Source of the DNA: Alistipes provencensis
GTDB lineage: Bacteria; Bacteroidota; Bacteroidia; Bacteroidales; Rikenellaceae
Reading direction: 5' to 3'
Assembly: GCF_900083545.1 (NCBI RefSeq)
Contig: NZ_LT559262.1
Span: 2,389,673 to 2,453,672 of the forward strand
Length of the DNA: 64,000 nt
The notes under the pieces are model-generated. The model did no database searches. It was not told where the DNA came from and saw nothing but the letters and a program-made list of their open reading frames with translations. The position numbers were made by a program, and so were the translations under genes. Positions 51,410 to 60,606 of this stretch are shown one piece after another. Position 1 is the first letter of the stretch, and every line of letters begins with the position of its first letter.

Positions 51410-53197
51410 ATGACTGATCCGATGATCCGGCTGCAAAGGCTTGCTGTCCTGACCTTTTTCGTTGGCTTTTCCCTCTCCGTTTCGGCCGCCCGGCCCCAAC
51501 TGCCCCCGGCGTGGGAGGGAGCGCCCGCCCGCTTCGACTCCCGTACCTATGCATATATGCCTCCCGTGCGCATCGTCGCGCAGGACGAGGCGGACCTGAT
51601 CTCGGGCGGCGACCTGCTGCTCGAACCCGGCAACGGGCAGTCCGATTTGCAGAATGCCCGTATCTGTGTGCTTAGCAGCCGTGACGGCCGCCGTCCGGGG
51701 CTGCTGCTGGATTTCGGCCGCGAACTGCAGGGCGGACTGCGCATCGTGACCGGCATGCCCGCGGACAACAGGCCCGTGAGGGTCCGCATCCGCTTCGGCG
51801 AATCGGTCAGCGAGGCGATGTGTGACATCGACGGTGTGAACGGCGCTTCGAACGACCACGCCGTGCGCGATTTCACGCTCACGCTGCCGTGGCTCGGCAC
51901 CGTGGAGTGCGGCGATTCGGGTTTCCGCTTTGCGCGCATCGACCTGCTGGACGACGACCGCGAACTCCACCTCAAGCAGGTCGAGGCCGTGTTCCAGTAC
52001 CGCGATATACCTTATCTCGGATCGTTCCGTTCGAGCGACGAACGCCTCGACCGCATCTGGGCGACCGGCGCCTATACCGTCCACCTCTGCATGCAGGAGT
52101 TCCTGTGGGACGGCGTGAAGCGCGACCGGCTGGTCTGGGTCGGGGACCTGCATCCCGAGATCATGACCGTCAATTCGGTCTTCGGCTACAACGAGGTCGT
52201 GCCGCGCAGTCTCGATTTGGCCCGCGACACCACGCCGCTGCCGGGATGGATGAACGGCATCAGCTCCTATTCGCTGTGGTGGATCATCATCCACAGCGAC
52301 TGGTATCGCTACCACGGCGACCGTGAATACCTCGCCGAACAGCGGCCCTACTTGGTGGCTCTCTTGAAACAGGTCTTCGAAAAAATAGGTCCCGACGGGC
52401 GCGAACGGCTGGACGGCACGCGCTTTCTGGACTGGCCTTCGAGCGACGATGCCGCAAGTACGGCGGCGGGTCTCCAGTCGCTGACGATCCTTGCGCTCGA
52501 TGCCGGGGCCGGACTGTGCGAGGCGCTGGGCGACACGGCGCTGGCCGCCGAATGCCGGACCCGGGCCGCGCTGATGAGGTCGTGTCCGGTCGGGGACAGC
52601 GGCGAGGCCAAGCAGGGGCGTTCGCTGATGGTGCTGGCCGGGCTTGCCGATCCGGAGGCGACCGACCGCGACTACATTTCGAAAGGCGGGTCGAACGGTT
52701 TTTCGACCTTCTATGGTTACTATATGCTTCGCGCGATGGCTGCGGCGGGCAACTATGAAGGAGCGCTGGAGCGTATCCGGGAGTATTGGGGCGCGATGCT
52801 CGACCTCGGGGCCACGACATTCTGGGAGGATTTCGATATGACATGGCTGCCGGCGGGCCGCATCGACGAACCGGTTCCGGCCGGGATGCGCGACCTGCAC
52901 CGCGAATGCGGGGCCTATTGTTACAAGGGATTCCGCCACAGCCTGTGCCACGGCTGGGCTTCGGGACCGACGGCGTGGCTCACGGAATATGTGCTGGGCG
53001 TCGGGGTCGTGGAACCCGGCTGCCGCCGCCTGCGCATCGATCCCCATCTGGGCGATCTGGAGTGGGTCGAGGGTACTTTCCCGACGCCTTACGGCGTGGT
53101 GAAAATCCGTCACGAGAAGGCCGCCGACGGCACCGTCAGAAGCCGCGTCGAAGCTCCCCGCGGTGTGAAAACAGAACTTGTAAAACACAACGAATAA
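51410..53197 (+). CDS. Alpha-L-rhamnosidase-like hydrolase, GH78 type, secreted
   Basis: A 595-residue secreted protein (signal LAVLTFFVGFSLSVSAA). A short N-terminal beta domain (LLLDFGRELQGGLRIVTG, VRVRIRFGESVSEAM) precedes an (alpha/alpha)6 barrel. RLDRIWATGAYTVHLCMQEFLWDGVKRDRLVWVGDLHPE matches the GH78 active-site region, but with DGVKRDRLVWVGD where canonical enzymes have DCPxRExxGWxGD. The conserved acidic pattern is kept in altered context. GTFPTPYGVVKIRHE is the usual C-terminal sandwich. It is shorter than typical GH78, and neighbours fucO and GH106 support rhamnose chemistry. It might act on a related 6-deoxyhexose or uronide. ATG at 51422 is an alternative start. Confidence 0.8.
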   Translation: MTDPMIRLQRLAVLTFFVGFSLSVSAARPQLPPAWEGAPARFDSRTYAYMPPVRIVAQDEADLISGGDLLLEPGNGQSDLQNARICVLSSRDGRRPGLLLDFGRELQGGLRIVTGMPADNRPVRVRIRFGESVSEAMCDIDGVNGASNDHAVRDFTLTLPWLGTVECGDSGFRFARIDLLDDDRELHLKQVEAVFQYRDIPYLGSFRSSDERLDRIWATGAYTVHLCMQEFLWDGVKRDRLVWVGDLHPEIMTVNSVFGYNEVVPRSLDLARDTTPLPGWMNGISSYSLWWIIIHSDWYRYHGDREYLAEQRPYLVALLKQVFEKIGPDGRERLDGTRFLDWPSSDDAASTAAGLQSLTILALDAGAGLCEALGDTALAAECRTRAALMRSCPVGDSGEAKQGRSLMVLAGLADPEATDRDYISKGGSNGFSTFYGYYMLRAMAAAGNYEGALERIREYWGAMLDLGATTFWEDFDMTWLPAGRIDEPVPAGMRDLHRECGAYCYKGFRHSLCHGWASGPTAWLTEYVLGVGVVEPGCRRLRIDPHLGDLEWVEGTFPTPYGVVKIRHEKAADGTVRSRVEAPRGVKTELVKHNE

Positions 53198-53218
53198 CCA
53201 ACTTAATCAGTTACAACT

Positions 53219-54373
53219 ATGCAACGTATCGTATTGAATGAAATCTCCTATTTCGGCGCCGGATGCCGCTCGATGATTGCCGACGAGGCACGCCGCCGCG
53301 GTTACAAGAAAGCCTTTTTCGTGACGGATGCCGACCTCGTCCGCTTCGGTGTGGCCTCCAAGATCGAGGAGGTGTTCCGCGGAGCCGGTATTCCCTATGA
53401 AATTTTCAGCGACGTGAAGGCCAATCCGACCATCGCCAACGTGCAGAACGGCGTGGCCGCTTTCAAGGCTTCGGGAGCCGACTTCATCGTGGCGCTGGGC
53501 GGCGGCTCGGTCATCGACACGGCTAAGGGAGTCGGCATCGTGACTAACAATCCCGAATTCGCCGATGTGAAGTCGCTCGAGGGACCTGCCGACACGCACC
53601 ACCGCGCCGTGCCGACCTTCGCGCTGCCGACCACCGCCGGAACCGCTGCCGAGGTGACGATCAATTATGTCATCATCGACGAGGAGGCCCGCAAGAAGAT
53701 GGTCTGCGTCGATCCCAACGACATCCCGTCGGTGGCGATCGTCGATCCCGAACTGATGTATTCGATGCCCAAGGGGCTGACCGCCGCGACGGGCATGGAC
53801 GCCCTGACCCACGCCATCGAGGGCTATATTACCAAAGGTGCATGGACGATGTCCGACATGTTCGAGCTGAAAGCCATCGAGCTGATCGCCCGGCACCTCA
53901 AGGCCGCCGTCGACGACGGCAAGGACGCCGCGGCGCGCGAAGGCATGTCCGTGGCGCAGTATATCGCCGGCATGGGCTTCTCGAACGTGGGACTCGGCAT
54001 CGTGCACTCGATGGCACACCCGCTGGGCGCTTTCTACGATACGCCCCACGGCGTTGCCAACGCCCTGCTGCTGCCCTATGTGATGGAGTACAACGCCGCG
54101 TCGGACGCCGCCCCGAAATACCGCGACATCGCCCGCGCCATGGGTGTCGATACCGACGGAATGAGCGTCGAGGAGGGTGTCGCCGCTGCCGTGAAGGCCG
54201 TGCGCGACCTCTCGCTGAGCATCGGCATTCCCCAGCAGTTGCACGAGATCGGCGTGAAGGAGGCCGACATTCCGGCGCTCTCCGTGGCGGCTTTCAACGA
54301 TGTCTGCACGGGCGGCAATCCGCGCGACACGTCGGTGGCCGAGATCGAGGCGCTTTACCGCAAGGCCTTTTAA
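53219..54373 (+). CDS. fucO: Lactaldehyde reductase (1,2-propanediol oxidoreductase), iron-dependent
   Basis: A 384-residue group III iron alcohol dehydrogenase that reduces L-lactaldehyde to L-1,2-propanediol with NADH. NAD site FIVALGGGSVIDTAKGVGI (about 84-102), PTTAGTAAEVT, and metal-binding His residues in GMDALTHAIEGYIT and HSMAHPLGAFYDTPHGVANA are all present. Length matches E. coli FucO (383). L-lactaldehyde is the RhaD (or fuculose aldolase) product, so its presence beside rhamnosidases completes the anaerobic rhamnose route whose other genes are at 6.8-11.5 kb. It is 22 bases after the GH78-like gene. Confidence 0.95.
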   Translation: MQRIVLNEISYFGAGCRSMIADEARRRGYKKAFFVTDADLVRFGVASKIEEVFRGAGIPYEIFSDVKANPTIANVQNGVAAFKASGADFIVALGGGSVIDTAKGVGIVTNNPEFADVKSLEGPADTHHRAVPTFALPTTAGTAAEVTINYVIIDEEARKKMVCVDPNDIPSVAIVDPELMYSMPKGLTAATGMDALTHAIEGYITKGAWTMSDMFELKAIELIARHLKAAVDDGKDAAAREGMSVAQYIAGMGFSNVGLGIVHSMAHPLGAFYDTPHGVANALLLPYVMEYNAASDAAPKYRDIARAMGVDTDGMSVEEGVAAAVKAVRDLSLSIGIPQQLHEIGVKEADIPALSVAAFNDVCTGGNPRDTSVAEIEALYRKAF

Positions 54374-54385
54374 CCGGGCGTGGTT

Positions 54386-57300
54386 ATGAAGAACATACGC
54401 CTGTGCGCCCTTGCGGCGTGCTCGATGCTTCTGGCGGCTTGTGACAAGACGCAAGGTTTGGAGGAGGGATTTCGCGATCCCTCCTCGACCGATGTTCAGA
54501 CGTCGGTCTACTGGTACTGGATTTCGGGCAATGTCTCGAAGGAGGGTGTTGCCGCCGACCTCGAGTCGATGAAGCGCATCGGCATCGACCGCGCCTTCAT
54601 TGGCAACATCGGCCTTCCCGAGGCGGAGGGGACTCCCCGGGGCCCCGTGAACCTCTTGACCGAAGAGTGGTATGAGATCATGCACACGGCCCTGAAGAGG
54701 GCCACCGACCTCGGGATCGACATCGGTGTGTTCAACAGCCCGGGCTGGAGTCAGGCGGGAGGCCCGTGGATCGACCCCGAAGAGGCGATGCGCTATCTGG
54801 CGCCCGTCCCCGCCGAAGTCGAAGGCGGCAGGGTGGTCGAGGTCACGCTTCCGGCCCCGTCGCCCGATTTCACCGACGTGCGGACCATTGCCGTGCCGCT
54901 GCCCGAAGGCGTGCTGACACTCGACGCTTCGTCGGCCCGCGTGAGCGGTTCGGCGGGTGCCGTAAAGGTGCTCGACGGCAATCCGGCAACGGTGCTGGAG
55001 TGCGTGCCGGGACGTGATGCGGTGGTTGAGGTGAAGCCGTATAAAGGCTTCACGCTCCGGTCGGTACGAATCTATCCGGCGCATATGCCTTTTGCCGCTG
55101 CCGCGGAGCTGCAGGCCGTGAAGGACGGCCGGACGACCGTACTGCGCCGCTTCGACATCAACCGCACGAATCCCTCCCCGGAGGTGGGATTCGATCCCTA
55201 CGCTCCCGTTACGATCGCCTGCGAGCCGACCGAGGCCGACGCTTTCCGGCTGGTGGTGAGCGGCGCTTCGGCGAACGGCGGTCTGGCTGAGGTGGAGTTC
55301 TCGGCCCTGCCGCTCGTGGAGCGTTATTCCGAAAAATCGCTGGCCAAGATGCACCAGACGCCGCTGCCGTATTGGGGCGACTATATGTGGGGCCGTCAGC
55401 CCGCCGAAACGGACACCGCAGCCGCCATTGCTCCCGAGTCGGTCGTCGACATCAGCGGCTGTCTCGAGGGCGACCGGGTGCGCTGGGAGGCTCCCGCCGG
55501 ACGCTGGATGATTCTGCGCACGGGCATGGTGCCGACCGGAGTGATGAATGGCCCGTCGCTCGAGGACGGGATGGGGCTGGAGGTCGACAAATGGAGCCCC
55601 GCACATCTGGCGAAGCATTACGACGCCTTTGTCGGCGAGCTGTGCCGCCGCATTCCCGCCGCCGACCGCAAGTCGTGGAAAGTCATCGTGGCCGACAGTT
55701 ACGAGAAGGGCGGCCAGAACTTCGGCGACGATTTCTTCGAGGCGTTCGAAGCCCGTTACGGCTACGACGCGCATCCCTACCTGCCGGTGTTCAGCGGCCT
55801 GACGGTCGGCGACCGCGACCGTTCGGACCGCTTCCTGTGGGACCTGCGGCGGATGATGGCCGACCGGCTGTCGTACGACCACATCGGCGCCCTGCGTGAA
55901 CTGGCCCACCGCGACGGCTTCACCACATGGTTGGAGAATTACGGACACTGGGGCTTCCCGGGCGAATTCCTGCAGTACGGCGGCCAGTCGGACGAGGTGG
56001 CCGGGGAGTACTGGAGCGAGGGCGAACTGGGCGACATCGAGAACCGCGCCGCATCCTCCTGCGCCCATATCTACGGCAAGAACAAGGTCTCGGCCGAGTC
56101 GTTCACGGCGGCTTTTTCGCCCTATGCCCGCCATCCCTACCGGATGAAACAGCGCGGCGACCGCTTCTTCTCGGAGGGTATCAACAACACGCTGCTGCAC
56201 GTCTACATCTCGCAGGCGGCCGACGGTCCGAAGCCGGGTATGAACGCTTTCTTCGGCAACGAGTTCAACCGCAACAATACATGGTTCGGCCAGTTGGACC
56301 TCTTCATCACCTACCTCAAACGTTGTAATTTCATGCTCCAGCAGGGGTTGAATGTGGCCGACGCGGCCTATTTCATTGGCGAGGACGTGCCGAAGATGAC
56401 CGGCGTGTGCGACCCGGCGCTGCCGGCGGGCCACCAGTTCGACTACATCAATGCCGAGGTGCTGTGCCGCGACGCTACGGTGCGCGACGGCCTGCTGACG
56501 CTTCCCCACGGTACGCAATACCGCGTGCTGGTGCTGCCGCGGCAGGAGACGATGCGTCCCGAGGTGTTGGAACGGGTGATGCAGCTCGTGCGCGAAGGCG
56601 CCGTGGTGCTGGGACCCGCCCCGACGCGCTCCCCGAGCCTTGCGGGTTATCCGGAGGCCGACGGCCGCGTGCAGGCGATGGCCGCCGAGCTGTGGGGCCC
56701 CGAAAAGGGGAAGCATGTCAACCGGTACGGCAAGGGCATGATCTTCGACGGCTATTCGATGGAGGAGGTCTTCGACGCGATCGGTCTCGTGCCCGATTTT
56801 GGGTATGACGCATCGCTGCCGCTGCTGTTCGGACACCGGACGACGGACGGCGCCGAGATCTATTTCGTCTCGAACCAGTCGGAGGAGCCGGTCGAATTCA
56901 CCGCCTCGTTCCGCGTTGCGGACCGCCGTCCCGAGTGGTGGCAGCCCGTGACGGGCTCGATGCGCGAACTCCCGGCCTACCGTGCCGAAGGGGCTGCGAC
57001 GGAGATTCCGATGCGCCTCGAACCGTTGGAAAGCGGCTTCGTGGTCTTCCGCAAGTCGGCCGCGAAGTCGGCCGCGGAGTTCACGGCCGATGCGAATTTT
57101 CCGCGTCCGGAGACGGTCGCCGCGGTGGACGGCATCTGGCAGGTGAATTTCAAGGCGCCCGACGGAGTGGGGGATTTCACCCTCGAAACCGATACGCTCG
57201 GCGACTGGTCGCAGAGCACCGACGAGCGCCTGCGCGGATTCTCGGGTACGGCTACCTATTCGACGACGTTCGAAAAGCCCGCAGTTGACGGCGGCCGCAT

Positions 57301-57595
57301 CCTGCTCGACTTGAACCGTGTCGGAGTGATGGCCAAGGTTCGCGTGAACGGCGCTTATGCCGGAGGCGTTTGGACGCCCCCGTACCGGGTGGACGTTACG
57401 GACCTGCTCCGCGAGGGTGAGAACGAACTCGGAATCGAGGTCGTCAATACATGGGTCAACCGTCTGATCGGCGACAGCCGCCTGCCCGCGGCGGAGCGTC
57501 GCACATGGACGCCCTACAATCCCTATACGCCGGAGTCTCCGCTGCAGGAGTCGGGGTTGATCGGTCCCGTGACGCTGCAACGGGTCGCGCTGTAA
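54386..57595 (+). CDS. Alpha-L-rhamnosidase, GH106, lipoprotein
   Basis: A 1,069-residue lipoprotein (MKNIRLCALAACSMLLAAC, Cys at 19). GH106 features: VYWYWISGNVSKEGVAADLE, GVFNSPGWSQAGGPWIDPEEAMRYL near residue 115, VIVADSYEKGGQNFGDDFFEAFEARYGYD with acidic active-site residues near 440, NYGHWGFPGEFLQYGGQSDEVAGEYW, and a C-terminal galactose-binding-like sandwich (VRVNGAYAGGVWTPPYRVDVTDLLREGENEL). Family members remove alpha-L-rhamnose, notably in rhamnogalacturonan breakdown. A GTG 6 bases upstream is in frame, but the ATG at 54386 gives the canonical signal. It starts 12 bases after fucO stops, so one operon is likely. Confidence 0.92.
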   Translation: MKNIRLCALAACSMLLAACDKTQGLEEGFRDPSSTDVQTSVYWYWISGNVSKEGVAADLESMKRIGIDRAFIGNIGLPEAEGTPRGPVNLLTEEWYEIMHTALKRATDLGIDIGVFNSPGWSQAGGPWIDPEEAMRYLAPVPAEVEGGRVVEVTLPAPSPDFTDVRTIAVPLPEGVLTLDASSARVSGSAGAVKVLDGNPATVLECVPGRDAVVEVKPYKGFTLRSVRIYPAHMPFAAAAELQAVKDGRTTVLRRFDINRTNPSPEVGFDPYAPVTIACEPTEADAFRLVVSGASANGGLAEVEFSALPLVERYSEKSLAKMHQTPLPYWGDYMWGRQPAETDTAAAIAPESVVDISGCLEGDRVRWEAPAGRWMILRTGMVPTGVMNGPSLEDGMGLEVDKWSPAHLAKHYDAFVGELCRRIPAADRKSWKVIVADSYEKGGQNFGDDFFEAFEARYGYDAHPYLPVFSGLTVGDRDRSDRFLWDLRRMMADRLSYDHIGALRELAHRDGFTTWLENYGHWGFPGEFLQYGGQSDEVAGEYWSEGELGDIENRAASSCAHIYGKNKVSAESFTAAFSPYARHPYRMKQRGDRFFSEGINNTLLHVYISQAADGPKPGMNAFFGNEFNRNNTWFGQLDLFITYLKRCNFMLQQGLNVADAAYFIGEDVPKMTGVCDPALPAGHQFDYINAEVLCRDATVRDGLLTLPHGTQYRVLVLPRQETMRPEVLERVMQLVREGAVVLGPAPTRSPSLAGYPEADGRVQAMAAELWGPEKGKHVNRYGKGMIFDGYSMEEVFDAIGLVPDFGYDASLPLLFGHRTTDGAEIYFVSNQSEEPVEFTASFRVADRRPEWWQPVTGSMRELPAYRAEGAATEIPMRLEPLESGFVVFRKSAAKSAAEFTADANFPRPETVAAVDGIWQVNFKAPDGVGDFTLETDTLGDWSQSTDERLRGFSGTATYSTTFEKPAVDGGRILLDLNRVGVMAKVRVNGAYAGGVWTPPYRVDVTDLLREGENELGIEVVNTWVNRLIGDSRLPAAERRTWTPYNPYTPESPLQESGLIGPVTLQRVAL

Positions 57596-57610
57596 AACCC
57601 GTCAGCAAAC

Positions 57611-57646
57611 AAAAATCCCGCACTCATCACAGAGTGCGGGATTTTT
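57611..57646. terminator. Bidirectional terminator between GH106 and nagB
   Basis: A 15-bp perfect stem AAAAATCCCGCACTC / GAGTGCGGGATTTTT with a 6-base loop, serving convergent genes. Confidence 0.9.
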
Positions 57647-57663
57647 CGTATCCGGGACTTTCC

Positions 57664-58464
57664 CTATTTCGAGATCAGGTTGTCCCGCTCGATGTCCTTG
57701 AAATAACGGTAGGTGGCTACGCGCAGCTCCTCGGATGCCGGGTCGTCGCAGACCAAAATGCCGTTGGGATGCACCTGCAGGGCCGAGATGGTCCATTGGT
57801 GGTTGTAGGAACCCTCGACGCCGTGGCGCACCGCGCGGGCTTTCTTGTGCCCCGTGGCGAGGATCAGCACCTTCTTGGCCGAGAGCACCGTGCCCACGCC
57901 GACCGTCAGTGCGGTCTTCGGAACGAGGCTCACGTCGCCGCCGAAGAAGCGGGCGTTGACCTGAATCGTGTCCTGCGTCAGGGTCTTGATGCGCGTGCGC
58001 GAGTTGAGCGACGAGAAAGGCTCGTTGAAGGCGATGTGACCGTCCTCGCCGACGCCGCCCATGAAGAGGTCGATGCCGCCGGCCTCGACGATGCGGGCCT
58101 CGTAGTCGGCGCACTCCTTCGCCAGATCCTCGGCATTGCCGTCGAGGATGTTGACGTTCTCGGGCTTGATGTCGACGTGCTTGAAGAAGTTGTTCCACAT
58201 GAACGAGTGGTAGCTCTCGGGGTGCTCCTCGGGAAGCCCTACATACTCATCCATATTGAACGTGATGACGTTTTTGAACGACACCTCGCCGGTCTTGTGG
58301 CGGCGGATCAGCTCCTTGTAGGTTTCCAGCGGGGTCGAACCCGTCGGGAGACCCAGCACGAACGGCGACTTGGTCACCTGCTCCTTGGCCTTGATCTGCT
58401 GGATGATGTAGTTGGCGGCCCACTGGGCGACCTGCTGCGGTGTATTTTCGATGATTAAACGCAT
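57664..58464 (-). CDS. nagB: Glucosamine-6-phosphate deaminase
   Basis: A 266-residue cytoplasmic enzyme converting glucosamine 6-phosphate to fructose 6-phosphate and ammonia. [16 protein letters not shown] (phosphate loop), FNMDEYVGL (general-base Asp) and the active-site run [13 protein letters not shown] with the ring-opening His and the Glu are all intact, as is SRTRIKTLT. Length matches E. coli NagB (266). It is the last gene of the amino-sugar operon, 19 bases after the NagB/PIG-L fusion, which carries an altered copy of the same active site. Confidence 0.96.
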   Translation of the reverse strand: MRLIIENTPQQVAQWAANYIIQQIKAKEQVTKSPFVLGLPTGSTPLETYKELIRRHKTGEVSFKNVITFNMDEYVGLPEEHPESYHSFMWNNFFKHVDIKPENVNILDGNAEDLAKECADYEARIVEAGGIDLFMGGVGEDGHIAFNEPFSSLNSRTRIKTLTQDTIQVNARFFGGDVSLVPKTALTVGVGTVLSAKKVLILATGHKKARAVRHGVEGSYNHQWTISALQVHPNGILVCDDPASEELRVATYRYFKDIERDNLISK

Positions 58465-58483
58465 GGTTGTAAACAGTTAGGGA

Positions 58484-60433
58484 TTAGAACATTTTTACGA
58501 AGACCTCGATGGCCTGATATTCGGCCATGCCGAGGCGGTCGTAGAGCCGCGCGGTGTTCTGCGTGCGCTCCTCGGCCCGCTGCCAGAATTCGCGGGGGTC
58601 GCTGCCCGGGAAAGGCATGATATCCTTCTGCGAGAGGTGGCGGTAGATGGCGTGGCGCTTCATGATCAGCTCGTCGGGCGACAGGGGCACGGCCATGTCC
58701 ACCATGCCGAGGTCCCACTCCATCCATGCGCCGCGGTAGAGCCACAGGTGGCACTCCTTGAGCCACTCGTCGTCCTTCACGACCTCGAGAGCTCCCAAGA
58801 TGGCCTCCATGGCCGTGCGGTGCGTGCCGTGGGGGTCGGCCAAATCGCCGGCGGCGTAGATCTGGTGGGGCTTGATTTCGCGCAGCAGCTTGACGATGAT
58901 TTCGATGTCTTTCTCCGTGAGCAGACCCTTCTTGATGCCTCCTGTTTCATAGAACGGCAGGTTGAGGAAGTGGGCGTTGGTGTCGGGGTTCAGCCCGAAC
59001 GAACGCACGGCGGCGCGCGCCTCGGCGCGGCGGATGGCGCCTTTCAGGTCGAGCAGCGCACGCGGCTCGGGCTGGCCCTTCTTCTTGCCGGCAATGATCT
59101 TCTCGACCTCGGCGTAGTGGTTGCCGTAGCCCAGTTCGCGGGCCGTGTCGATGTTTTGCAGCACGACGTCGTCATGCACGGCCACGTTACCCGAGGTCTC
59201 GTAGGCGACGTGTACGTCGTGGCCCTGCTGGACGAGGCGGATGAACGTGCCACCCATCGAAATCACGTCGTCGTCGGGGTGGGGCGAGAAAATCACGATC
59301 CGCTTGGGGAACGGCGACGAGGGGACGGGGCGCGTCGTGTCGTCGGCATTGGGCTTGCCGCCCGGCCATCCCGAGATGGTGTGCTGGAGGTCGTTGAAGA
59401 CGTCGATGTTGATCTGGTCGAAGGGACGGCCCTGCTCGAGCAGTTCGCCCAGCGAATTTTCGATGTAGTCCTTGTAGGTGAGTTTCAGGATCGGCTTCTG
59501 GACCACGCCGCAGAGCCATACCACGGCCTTGCGGACGAATTTCGGCGTCCAGTCGCAGGGACCCACCAGCCACGGCGTCTGCTCGCGGGTCAAAAGCTGC
59601 GCGGAGTTCTCGTCGATCACCACCTCGATGTTCGGGTGCGCCTGCAGGTACGAGGCGGGAACCTGTCCCGTGATCTCGCCCTCGACGACCTTCTGCACGA
59701 TGTGGGCCTTCTCCTCGCCCCACGCCATCAGGATGATGCGGTCGGCGCGCATGATCGTGTCGATACCCATCGTGATCGCCATCTTGGGGGTGTTCTCCAG
59801 CCCGAAGAAAGCCCCCGACTGGATTTTGCGGGTGTTGTAGGTGAGCTGCACCAGCCGTGTGCGCGACCGCGAGTAGGAACCCGGTTCGTTGAAACCGATC
59901 TGGCCGTCCTCGCCCACGCCGATAATCATCAGGTCGATGCGGCGCACCGAGTGGTCATACGACGCGCAGTACTCCGAAACCTTGTCCTCGGGCATCGTGC
60001 CGTCGGGGATGTGCACGTTCTCGGGCAGAATGTCGATGTGGTTGAGGAACTCCTCGTGGATGCGGTAGTTGCGGCTCTGCTGCTCGGTCGATCGGATCGG
60101 GTAGAACTCGTCGAGGCTGTAGACGGCGACGTTGCGGAAGCTGATCAGCCCCTCCCGGTGGCGTTTCACCAGCTCGCGGTAGAGACCCAGCGGGGTGCGT
60201 CCCGTCGTGAGGCCCAGCACGAACGGCTGCGACTCTTCGTAGACCTCGTTCGAGCAGTGGAGTTCGTTGTAGGTGCGGATCGCCTTGACGATGTTGTCGG
60301 CGACGTACTGCACACCCTCGTATTCGTTTTCATAGACCCGCGTGAGGATTTTTTCGTAGCGGTGGATGATGTCGCGGGGAACCGATTCGGCAATCAGTCC
60401 GCCGTCTTTGGGCAGGGAATACTTGTTGTTCAT
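58484..60433 (-). CDS. NagB-like domain fused to PIG-L (LmbE) deacetylase domain
   Basis: A 649-residue two-domain protein known across Bacteroidota. Residues 55-300 are NagB-like (GLTTGRTPLGLYRELVKRH, VYSLDEFYP). However, the active-site run is GVGEDGQIGFNEPGS: the ring-opening His of NagB is Gln here while the flanking Asp and Glu remain. Residues 375-640 are PIG-L/LmbE zinc deacetylase-like (IVIFSPHPDDDVISMGG, the third ligand in DPHGTHRTAMEA). A GlcNAc-type deacetylase joined to a deaminase suggests coupled processing of an acetylated amino-sugar phosphate. The missing His means the first domain may bind rather than deaminate. No signal peptide, so cytoplasmic. Confidence 0.88.
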   Translation of the reverse strand: MNNKYSLPKDGGLIAESVPRDIIHRYEKILTRVYENEYEGVQYVADNIVKAIRTYNELHCSNEVYEESQPFVLGLTTGRTPLGLYRELVKRHREGLISFRNVAVYSLDEFYPIRSTEQQSRNYRIHEEFLNHIDILPENVHIPDGTMPEDKVSEYCASYDHSVRRIDLMIIGVGEDGQIGFNEPGSYSRSRTRLVQLTYNTRKIQSGAFFGLENTPKMAITMGIDTIMRADRIILMAWGEEKAHIVQKVVEGEITGQVPASYLQAHPNIEVVIDENSAQLLTREQTPWLVGPCDWTPKFVRKAVVWLCGVVQKPILKLTYKDYIENSLGELLEQGRPFDQINIDVFNDLQHTISGWPGGKPNADDTTRPVPSSPFPKRIVIFSPHPDDDVISMGGTFIRLVQQGHDVHVAYETSGNVAVHDDVVLQNIDTARELGYGNHYAEVEKIIAGKKKGQPEPRALLDLKGAIRRAEARAAVRSFGLNPDTNAHFLNLPFYETGGIKKGLLTEKDIEIIVKLLREIKPHQIYAAGDLADPHGTHRTAMEAILGALEVVKDDEWLKECHLWLYRGAWMEWDLGMVDMAVPLSPDELIMKRHAIYRHLSQKDIMPFPGSDPREFWQRAEERTQNTARLYDRLGMAEYQAIEVFVKMF

Positions 60434-60606
60434 ACGTTTATGTAATTTGTTAGCCTTTCTATCTGTCGGCCTGCTGCCGATCGGTGTTGTCGCCGCCGTT
60501 GGCGTCGTTTACAAGTCTGACCCCACCCCAAACCCCTCCCTCGGGAGGGGCTTGTCGCGACGCGACCGAATTGTCTCTCAGTTTTCAGCGTTTCGCTTTT
60601 AGCTTT
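60434..60606. other. Intergenic gap holding repeat copy C
   Basis: 173 bases between the NagB/PIG-L fusion and the CBM9-like gene within the minus-strand amino-sugar cluster. Apart from the dispersed repeat I see only AT-rich sequence; no clear TAnnTTTG box for the fusion gene. Confidence 0.5.
60490..60554 (+). repeat. Dispersed two-hairpin intergenic repeat, copy C
   Basis: CGCCGCC-GTT-GGCGTCG, linker TTTACAAGTCTGACCCCACC, then CCCCTCCC-TC-GGGAGGGG and CTTG. Both hairpins differ in sequence from copies A and B but remain paired, while the linker is nearly identical. Confidence 0.75.

Noticed and set aside
53207..57580. A 1,457-codon open frame on the minus strand across fucO and the GH106 gene.
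   Set aside because: It is antisense to two well-recognised genes, has no family signature, and is rich in His, Arg and Gly as expected from the complement of GC-biased codons. GC-rich third positions suppress stops on the opposite strand.
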